This document shows positions 57,838 through 64,000 of a DNA stretch of 64,000 bases, in pieces. The DNA lies in assembly GCA_029973955.1 (NCBI GenBank), contig JARKQJ010000170.1, forward strand, positions 1 to 64,000. The letters run 5' to 3'. The position numbers and the translations under genes were made by a program. The notes under the pieces were generated by a model. That model saw only the letters and a program-made list of their open reading frames with translations. It was not told where the DNA came from and did no database searches. Source of the stretch: Paludibaculum sp. (GTDB taxonomy: Bacteria; Acidobacteriota; Terriglobia; Bryobacterales; Bryobacteraceae). Every line of letters begins with the position of its first letter. The first letter of the stretch is position 1.

Positions 57838-59388
57838 ATGCCTGGCTTTGCCGCCTTGCGAGGTTTGATGCCGAGATTCACGATTGGACTCGCGCTCTGC
57901 CTCGCGTCGCTTGTGATCTTCCATCCCGACCAGCAAGCCGCAAGGCCTGCCCACGCTGCTCGGAAGCCGTCGCCGCGCGTGATGGAAAGTCTCTTCACCC
58001 TGTATGTCTCGCCCACCGGAAGATCCGAGGCCGCCGGGACGATGGATGACCCAAAGGACCTCCTGAGTGTGCTGGCCAAACCCGAAGCGGTTCCGCCAGG
58101 CAGCATCATCTGGCTGCGGGGCGGCATGTATGGAGATGGCAAGACATATTTCATCAGTCGCCTGGCCGGCACCGAAGAGGCGCCCATCATCCTGCGGCAG
58201 ATGCCGGGCGAGAGGGCCGCCCTGAACGGTTCTCTGATTATCGAAGGCGCACACACCTGGTTCTGGGGCTTCGAAGTGCTCAGTACTTTTGAAGACCGGA
58301 CAGGCGACCGCTACAACCCACAGGCGGGCACGTTGGACGGCGTGGTGGTGAACGGCCCTTACACCAAGCTGATCAGCCTGGTGATCCACGACACGCGGGA
58401 AGGAGTGGCCGTCTGGACACCGGCGGAAGGTGCAGAAGTCCATGACTGCATCATCTACAACAATGGCTGGCAGGGCCCGGATCGCGGCCATGGCCATGGA
58501 ATCTACACGCAGAACAACGGCGCGCCAAAACGCCTCACCGGCAACATCATCTTCAATCAATTTGGGGTCGGCATCCACGCCTATGGCAGCGATAAGGCGT
58601 TCGTGCGCAACTACATGGTCGACCATAACGTGGTGTTCAACAACGGCAGGCTCAGCATCGACGGCAGGAGCGACAACCTGTTCTTCGGCTCCGGTGGAAG
58701 CCTCTCCGGCATTCGCGTGCAGAGCAATTACACTTATCACACGCCGTCGCAGGATATCGGCGCATCCAGAGTCGGCTGGCAGTACGGCGGAACCAACCAG
58801 GACGTGAGCGTGCTCGACAACTACTTCATCGGAGGGTATATCGGCCTGTCGATGAATAGCTGGAGGTCGATGAGAGTCCATGGGAATGTGACCTATGCGG
58901 AGAAATCGTACAACGTATTTCTGCAACCTCCGCAGACTGAGGACGGCCTGGTGTCGGACTGGGATGGCAACAAGCACTACGGCGCGGGCCAGTTCCTGTT
59001 GCGCGGCGAAAAGCGGACTTTCGGCCAGTGGCGCGCAGCCGGGTTTGATGCCAATGGCGAGATGCACGACGGGAGACCGCGCGGGGTCTGGTCCTTCGTC
59101 AACCGGAATAATTTCGATCCCGGCCGTGCGCACATCGTGATCTACAACTGGGATCTGCAGCCCAAAGTGTGCGTCGATGTTTCCGCTGTGTTTGAGACCG
59201 GCATCAAGTATCAGGTGTTCGACGGGCAGAACATCTTCGGCGATGCCCTGGTGACCGGCGAGTTGCAGGGACGCGAGGTGTGCATCCCGATGACGGACCT
59301 GAAAGTAGTCATGCCGCTTGGCGTGGTGCCCAACCCTCCCACGCACACCGCACCCGAGTTCGGAGTCTTCGTGATGGTCCGGGAGTAG
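57838..59388 (+). CDS. secreted right-handed beta-helix protein
   Basis: A 516-aa exported protein. The N-terminal hydrophobic segment (FTIGLALCLASLVIFHP) acts as signal or anchor. A parallel beta-helix follows (about 60-430) with repeated short NxxI/V turns (LISLVIHDTREGVAV, VHDCIIYNNGW, LTGNIIFNQFGVGIHAYGSD, MVDHNVVFNNGRLSIDG, VRVHGNVTYAEKSYN). Such folds occur in polysaccharide lyases, epimerases (AlgG-type) and hydrolases; no catalytic set could be fixed. The C-terminal 80 residues form a small beta domain. I chose the ATG at 57838 because GGGGAG lies 7-12 bases upstream; an ATG at 57820 overlaps the prior stop. Possibly a periplasmic polymer-modifying enzyme. Confidence 0.78.
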   Translation: MPGFAALRGLMPRFTIGLALCLASLVIFHPDQQAARPAHAARKPSPRVMESLFTLYVSPTGRSEAAGTMDDPKDLLSVLAKPEAVPPGSIIWLRGGMYGDGKTYFISRLAGTEEAPIILRQMPGERAALNGSLIIEGAHTWFWGFEVLSTFEDRTGDRYNPQAGTLDGVVVNGPYTKLISLVIHDTREGVAVWTPAEGAEVHDCIIYNNGWQGPDRGHGHGIYTQNNGAPKRLTGNIIFNQFGVGIHAYGSDKAFVRNYMVDHNVVFNNGRLSIDGRSDNLFFGSGGSLSGIRVQSNYTYHTPSQDIGASRVGWQYGGTNQDVSVLDNYFIGGYIGLSMNSWRSMRVHGNVTYAEKSYNVFLQPPQTEDGLVSDWDGNKHYGAGQFLLRGEKRTFGQWRAAGFDANGEMHDGRPRGVWSFVNRNNFDPGRAHIVIYNWDLQPKVCVDVSAVFETGIKYQVFDGQNIFGDALVTGELQGREVCIPMTDLKVVMPLGVVPNPPTHTAPEFGVFVMVRE

Positions 59389-59393
59389 CACTC

Positions 59394-60485
59394 ATGGCAA
59401 CAACGGAACCGCGCTCAGTATTGTTCATTGGTAACTACCTCAGCCGAAACCGCGGCACGAGGGCCGTGACCGAAGACCTGTCTCTGCGGCTGGAGTCCTT
59501 GGGCTGGCGCGTGATCCGGGCTTCCGGAAAGGCGAACAAGGTGCTGCGCATGGCCGACATGCTGATTACGATCTGGCGGCGGCGCGCGGACTATGACGTC
59601 GCCGTGGTGGATGTGTACAGCGGCCAGGCCTTTCGCTTTGCGGAGTTTAGCGCCGCGCTGCTCACCGCCCTGGGCAAACCGTTCGTGCTGCTCCTGCACG
59701 GCGGAAGACTGCCCGAATTCGCGCTTTCTCATCAGCGTCGCGTGCGCCGGTTGCTGGCGCGGGCCACCGCGGTGGTGTCACCGTCCCGCTACCTGCTGGA
59801 ACGCATGCGAAACCTGCGCCCGGATGCGCAGTTGATTCCCAACCCCATCTCGCTGGAGCAGTGCCGGTACGTTCCGCGCCACAGGGTTGCGCCGAAACTG
59901 GCCTGGCTGCGTGCCTACCATCACGTCTACAACCTCCCCATGGCCATCCAGGTGGTCGAACGGCTGCTACACCAGTTTCCGGAGATCCGGCTCACCGCGA
60001 TCGGTCCGGACAAGGGAGACGGAACCTTGGCCGAGGTTCAGGCACAGGTCGCTCTGCGAAATCTCGCGGAACACGTGCGGCTGCAGGGAGCGGTCGACAA
60101 AGAACAGGTGCCCGGCTGCCTGAACCAGGGCGACATCTTCCTGAACACCACCAACATCGACAACACTCCGGTGAGCGTGCTGGAAGCGATGGCCTGCGGA
60201 CTGTGCGTCGTCAGTACGGATGTCGGCGGCATCCCCTACCTGTTGGAGGACGGAGTGGACTCCCTGCTGGTGCCGCGCGGCGATGCCGCGGCGTGCGCCG
60301 CCGCGGTAGAGAGGCTCTTGAAAGACGACGCGCTTGCGGCGCGCCTCTCCGCGGCCGCGCGCCGCAAGGCAGAGGCTTTCGACTGGCAGCGCGTGCTGCC
60401 CCAATGGCAGAGTCTGCTCCTCAATCTCATCCCCGCGCGATCGTCCGCCCGGCCCTTGGCGCCGCGTGAAGTGGCAGGTCACTAA
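59394..60485 (+). CDS. family 4 glycosyltransferase
   Basis: A 363-aa GT-B protein. RSVLFIGNYLSRNRGTRAVTEDL opens the acceptor domain. The donor domain contains HHVYNLPMAIQVVERLLHQFP, LQGAVDKEQVPGCLNQGDIFLN and NIDNTPVSVLEAMACGLCVVSTDVGG; the NTPVSVLEAM segment is the GT4 donor motif. The first acidic residue of the usual E-x7-E is replaced by asparagine/aspartate (NIDN), which is common in some clades. It begins 5 bases after the beta-helix gene stop. Confidence 0.9.
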   Translation: MATTEPRSVLFIGNYLSRNRGTRAVTEDLSLRLESLGWRVIRASGKANKVLRMADMLITIWRRRADYDVAVVDVYSGQAFRFAEFSAALLTALGKPFVLLLHGGRLPEFALSHQRRVRRLLARATAVVSPSRYLLERMRNLRPDAQLIPNPISLEQCRYVPRHRVAPKLAWLRAYHHVYNLPMAIQVVERLLHQFPEIRLTAIGPDKGDGTLAEVQAQVALRNLAEHVRLQGAVDKEQVPGCLNQGDIFLNTTNIDNTPVSVLEAMACGLCVVSTDVGGIPYLLEDGVDSLLVPRGDAAACAAAVERLLKDDALAARLSAAARRKAEAFDWQRVLPQWQSLLLNLIPARSSARPLAPREVAGH

Positions 60486-60487
60486 CC

Positions 60488-61546
60488 ATGCCCAACCGGA
60501 CAGTCTCCGTCATCATTCCATGCCGCAACGAATCCGGCCACGTACGCGCGTTCCTTGACTCCCTCATGGCGCAGCGGACGCCCGGCCTGGACGTGGAGTT
60601 CATCATCGCCGATGGCTGCAGCGACGATGGAACGCGAGAGATCCTCGCAGCCTATTCGGCGGCCCACCCGCAAGTCCGGGTGATCGACAATCCGGGCCGC
60701 ATTGTTTCCACCGGGCTGAACGCCGCCATTCGCGCTTCCTCCGGCGAAATCGTAATCAGAATGGATGCCCACACCGAGTTCCATCCCGACTACATCGCCA
60801 CCTGCGTGGAGACGCTGGAGCGCACAGGTGCCGAGAATGTGGGCGGACCGGCCCGCACAAAGGCGGATACTTTCATGAGCCGGGCCGTGGCCGCCGCGTA
60901 TCATAGCCGCTTCTCCACGGGCGGAGCCCGCTTCCACGACCCGGACTTCGAGGGCTTCGTGGACACAGTAACCTACGGGTGCTGGCGGCGGGAGACGCTG
61001 GTCCGCCTCGGGTACTTCGACGAAGCTCTGGTCCGCAACCAGGATGATGAGCTCAACTACCGGCTGGTCCTGACGGGCGGACGCATCTATCAGTCGCCGC
61101 GAATCGTCTCCTGGTACCGGCCGCGCGGGAGCCTGCGAACCCTGTTCCTGCAGTACTTCCAATACGGCTTCTGGAAAGTAGCCGTGATCCGCAAACACCA
61201 TATGCCCGCATCGTGGCGCCATCTTGCGCCCTGCCTGTTTTCGATCCTCATGCTCGTCCTGCTGCTCACCGCTGTGGCCGGGTTGCTCATGGGCCGCGGC
61301 GGCGTCGCGCTTGCAGCGGCGGCTCTCATGGCAGGCACGCTGGGCTGCTATCTCGCCGCTGCCGCCGCGTTCTCATTGCAGGCTGCGGCGCGCGCAGGTT
61401 TCGACCTGTTGCCAGTGTTGCCCTTGGTCTTTGGAACCTACCACCTTTCTTATGCGTCGGGATTCCTGGCCGGGCTCGCACTCCGGCCGAAACCATCATC
61501 CGGGCACATGACCCCCGGAAGCGTGTTCAGTCAGATCAGCCGCTGA
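60488..61546 (+). CDS. family 2 glycosyltransferase with C-terminal membrane helices (ExoA-like)
   Basis: A 352-aa protein. The GT-A domain (about 5-235) shows VSVIIPCRNESGHVRAFLDSL, FIIADGCSDDGTREILA, IVIRMDAHTEFHPDYIA (DxH in place of DxD) and NQDDELNYRLVLTGG. The DxH replacement is the one known in ExoA of succinoglycan synthesis. Three hydrophobic helices close the protein (LFSILMLVLLLTAVAGLL, ALAAAALMAGTLGCYLAA, LPVLPLVFGTYHLSYASG). It follows the GT4 gene by 2 bases and likely adds a glucose-type residue from the inner membrane face. Confidence 0.9.
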   Translation: MPNRTVSVIIPCRNESGHVRAFLDSLMAQRTPGLDVEFIIADGCSDDGTREILAAYSAAHPQVRVIDNPGRIVSTGLNAAIRASSGEIVIRMDAHTEFHPDYIATCVETLERTGAENVGGPARTKADTFMSRAVAAAYHSRFSTGGARFHDPDFEGFVDTVTYGCWRRETLVRLGYFDEALVRNQDDELNYRLVLTGGRIYQSPRIVSWYRPRGSLRTLFLQYFQYGFWKVAVIRKHHMPASWRHLAPCLFSILMLVLLLTAVAGLLMGRGGVALAAAALMAGTLGCYLAAAAAFSLQAAARAGFDLLPVLPLVFGTYHLSYASGFLAGLALRPKPSSGHMTPGSVFSQISR

Positions 61547-61610
61547 GACAGCTGACTTCCACCCCAATTGAATTCGCTCCCTTTGAATTGACATCCCTGG
61601 AGGCCGTATT

Positions 61611-62630
61611 ATGCTGCTGTCCCTGGTAATCCCCCTGTACAACGAAGAGGAGGTGCTGCCCTCCCTCCTGCCGCAACTTCGGCGGACTCTGGCGGCCATC
61701 GATTGCGAATACGAGATCGTATTCGTCAACGACGGCAGCAGGGACCGCACCGCATACCTCGTCCGCGATGTCTGCAACGAGGATCCCCGCATCAAACTCC
61801 TCTCCTTCAGCCGGAATTTCGGCCATCAGACGGCCATCACCGCCGGCATCGACTACGCGCAGGGGGACGCCGTCGTTGTGATGGATGGGGACTTGCAGGA
61901 CCCGCCGGAACTCCTCGTCGAAATGGTCCGGCTGTACCGGACTGGGTTCGACGTCGTCTCCGCCCAGCGTGCTAACCGGGACCAGGACACGTTCTTCAAA
62001 CGAAACACGGCGCGGCTCTTCTACTGGCTGATGCGGAGGCTGATCGACGACCGCATGGTCCCGCAGGTCGGCGACTTCCGGCTGTTCAGCCGCGCAGCGG
62101 TGCGCGCATTGCAGGGCTTCCGAGAGCAGCACCGCTTCATGCGCGGATTGGTGGCCTGGTGTGGACTGAGAGAGGCCATCATTCCTTTCTGCCGCCCGGC
62201 GCGAACCGCCGGAGAAACGAAATATCCGCTTCGTCGAATGATTCCCTTGGCCTGGACCGCCGTCACGTCCTCGTCCGGCCTCCCGCTGCGCGCCGCGCTG
62301 CCCTTGGGGCTTCTGATGGCGTTCGTGGGCATGGGTGGACTCACCGGCGATGCTCTGGCCGCCGGCATCTGGCGCTCGGCCTGGCCCGCATGGGCGGCGG
62401 TGGCACTGGTTCAGGTGCTCTGCTGCGGCATCATGCTGGTGTCTGTCGGGATCGTCGGAGACTATGTGGCTCGCACCTATGAGGAGATCAAGGGCCGGCC
62501 GCTGTACATCGTGAACGAATCCGTCAACATCGATCCCGAGAAGTACCATGTGGACCGTTCCCTGGTCCTGCCCAGGACACAGCAGCGTGTGGCCGATCAA
62601 ATTCACGAAGTAAAGGCCTTGGGTGCCTGA
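61611..62630 (+). CDS. polyprenyl-phosphate glycosyltransferase (DPM1/GtrB-like)
   Basis: A 339-aa GT2 protein. LSLVIPLYNEEEVLPSLL, YEIVFVNDGSRDRTAYLV, RNFGHQTAITAGIDYAQGDAVVVMDGDLQDPPELL (DGDLQDPPE is the metal and donor motif) and the C-terminal two-helix membrane hairpin (about 228-300) match DPM1/GtrB/ArnC-type enzymes, which load a sugar on undecaprenyl phosphate. GGAGG at 61597-61601 precedes the ATG. The next gene looks like a GT-C transferase, which would use the loaded sugar on the outer side: a two-gene decoration module. Confidence 0.92.
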   Translation: MLLSLVIPLYNEEEVLPSLLPQLRRTLAAIDCEYEIVFVNDGSRDRTAYLVRDVCNEDPRIKLLSFSRNFGHQTAITAGIDYAQGDAVVVMDGDLQDPPELLVEMVRLYRTGFDVVSAQRANRDQDTFFKRNTARLFYWLMRRLIDDRMVPQVGDFRLFSRAAVRALQGFREQHRFMRGLVAWCGLREAIIPFCRPARTAGETKYPLRRMIPLAWTAVTSSSGLPLRAALPLGLLMAFVGMGGLTGDALAAGIWRSAWPAWAAVALVQVLCCGIMLVSVGIVGDYVARTYEEIKGRPLYIVNESVNIDPEKYHVDRSLVLPRTQQRVADQIHEVKALGA

Positions 62631-62632
62631 GA

Positions 62633-64000
62633 TGGCGGTGATGCCGATGGCGAAGTCCAGCGACGCGTACGGAAATGTCTCGCCGGGACGGGCAGCGGCC
62701 GGGTCTCCACCGGTTTCGCTATGGCCCCTGGTCGTGGCGATCGTAGTTGTCGGCGCTCCCATGTTCTGGGGAGCCTTGGAGGCTTATCCTCTTTACGACG
62801 ACGGTTGGCTGCTGATGATGTTGCGCGAAGGCGCGCCCGGCCAATTGGCGGCCGCCATGCCGGACCGGCCATTGTTCGGCAGGCTGGTAGGGTTCCTCGC
62901 ATCGGCCTGGGGCAGTTCGCCACTGTTCTTTGTCTCTCTCTCGATGCTGCTATGCGCCGTATACGCCTTCCAGGTTGGCCTGCTGTGGCGGCGCGTGTTT
63001 CCCGACATGAAGCAGTATGGATGCCTGGCCGGCGCCATGGCGATGTCAACCCTGCTCGTCCAGGCGCAGTTGTGCACTCTACTGGTCGAATTGCCCTGTG
63101 TGGCCCCCGCCATTGCCGTGCTGGGCGGTCTGCTTCTGCTCCTGCGAGGGGTGGAGGGCAGTGAGCGGACTTGGCGGGTCAGCGTCCTGCTCGCATCAGC
63201 GCTCATCGTATCGGGAGTTCTCTTCAGCGAATACGCGGTGGCCTCCGCGGCTGCTGGCATCACAATTCTCGGGGGCATGTACCTGTCAGCGGAGGAACCT
63301 GTCGCGCGCACGCGTCTGCGATGGGCACTGGCAGCGATGGCAATCGCCACCGCCGCATCCTACGTCGTGTTCCTGCAGATGACCAACCTGACCGTGTCAA
63401 GGCCTTCGGTAAGCCCGAATAATGCCAGCGCGGTAATGCGTAAGAATCCGATCTCCGTTGTGACCAACCTGTTGAATGGCGTTTGGTACGCGGCGCTGGG
63501 CGCGGCGGCCAAGGCCGCCGGCCAGGTGAGTTTGGATTGGAGCAGCCGCTTCACGGTGTTGGCAACGGCTTATGGGGCGATGTCGGCCGGGTTGCTCTGG
63601 TGGCTTCTCCCGAAGCCGGACCTTTCCGGAGTTCGGCCCAGTGCGTCCCGCATCCATCCGGGTGCGCTGGTCCTGGCTGTCGCCGCCGGCTTGCTCCCCG
63701 TGGCGATGATGGGGCGTGGCACCGCGCTTACGGGCTTCGGCTCCAGATTCCTGCTTCCCGTTGTTCCAGCCGCATCCATTGCCCTGCTCGTATTCCTGTT
63801 TCATCTCGTCCGCTCGAGATGGACTCGGGTGGTCGTGGCGGCCATCGGGTTGATTACCGCCCATGCTTCGTTCTCCACCGCGGTGGCTGCGCGCCGCGAG
63901 GCTCGGCAGATCGACGCCCTCGGCGATAGCCTGGCCCCTTATGTCTCCGGCGGTTCCGAATACACGGTCGCTGTTCTTTCTCAATCCGGCATGGACTATG
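62633..64000 (+). CDS. multi-spanning membrane protein, GT-C-like, truncated by the window end
   Basis: An open frame starting at the ATG at 62633 and running 456 codons to the last base without a stop. The product has about ten membrane helices. The first outside loop carries YPLYDDGWLLMMLREGAP with an acidic pair (DD), the usual place of the catalytic aspartate in GT-C glycosyltransferases of the ArnT/PMT type. It begins 2 bases after the stop of the DPM1-like gene, which could provide the lipid-linked sugar donor. The frame is clear by composition and by a translated sequence that remains hydrophobic throughout. The C-terminus lies outside. Confidence 0.75.

Noticed and set aside
1-64000. 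CRISPR arrays, rRNA operons, toxin-antitoxin pairs, phage structural genes
   Set aside because: No regularly spaced repeats, rRNA-like sequence or such gene pairs were seen. The lone RHH protein at 18907 has no toxin partner.

Overview
The window is GC-rich chromosomal DNA that reads like an Acidobacteriota genome of the Solibacteres/Bryobacterales type. This is an inference from gene content: an ECF sigma factor paired with a Ser/Thr kinase-TPR protein, choice-of-anchor-D surface proteins, a PEP-CTERM protein, ribosome-independent PdxST vitamin B6 synthesis, and a very large exopolysaccharide locus headed by a NusG-like antiterminator. No rRNA, phage structural genes or CRISPR array are visible.

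Left part (1-16.6 kb): mixed housekeeping and accessory genes. On the minus strand lies a tightly coupled pdxR-like regulator, pdxS, pdxT, LMW phosphatase and tRNA-Leu(CAG) block. It is followed by a dCMP deaminase / YwiC-like divergent pair, then a hemerythrin, NUDIX and amidohydrolase-CIA30 operon. A tRNA-Gln(TTG) at 8.1 kb marks the start of a small accessory stretch. That stretch holds an HExxH zincin-like protein, a 62-aa ORF, a DUF2924 gene, and a serine recombinase cut off after about 55 codons beside one copy of a perfect 18-bp direct repeat. Next come a NUDIX hydrolase and the ECF sigma / kinase-TPR operon, divergent from a secreted protein built of two copies of one domain.

Main part (17-64 kb): about 36 genes, all on the plus strand, mostly overlapping or a few bases apart. 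They form one polysaccharide locus that continues past the right edge. Order: NusG/UpxY-like antiterminator; an IS21-like scar; epimerase; RHH protein; three secreted proteins; Wza-like exporter; Wzc/GumC-like tyrosine autokinase; initiating sugar transferase; DegT aminotransferase; CapD-type 4,6-dehydratase; Wzm permease; an acyl-modification cassette (MaoC-SDR fusion, FkbH-like protein, acyl carrier protein, GNAT); deacetylase; methyltransferase; GT2; a nonulosonic-acid cassette (NeuC/LegG-like, CBS-CMP-sugar synthetase, NeuB/LegI-like); Wzt; a PEP-CTERM protein and hairpin; a GT-B-like protein; heparinase; AsnB-like amidotransferase; many glycosyltransferases; an O-antigen polymerase/ligase; methyltransferase; a degenerate phosphopantetheinyl transferase; a beta-helix protein; further glycosyltransferases; and a GT-C-like membrane protein truncated by the window end.

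Working model: the locus makes and exports a surface polysaccharide containing a legionaminic-acid-like nonulosonic acid. An amino group of that sugar may be decorated with an ACP-borne hydroxyacyl or glyceryl-type group made by the adjacent FkbH/ACP/MaoC-SDR/GNAT genes. This ACP-linked nonulosonate cassette is the best candidate here for an undescribed system. Both Wza/Wzc and ABC (Wzm/Wzt) export components are present. Strand composition at third codon positions visibly changes near 39.8 kb, inside one gene, suggesting a mosaic origin.
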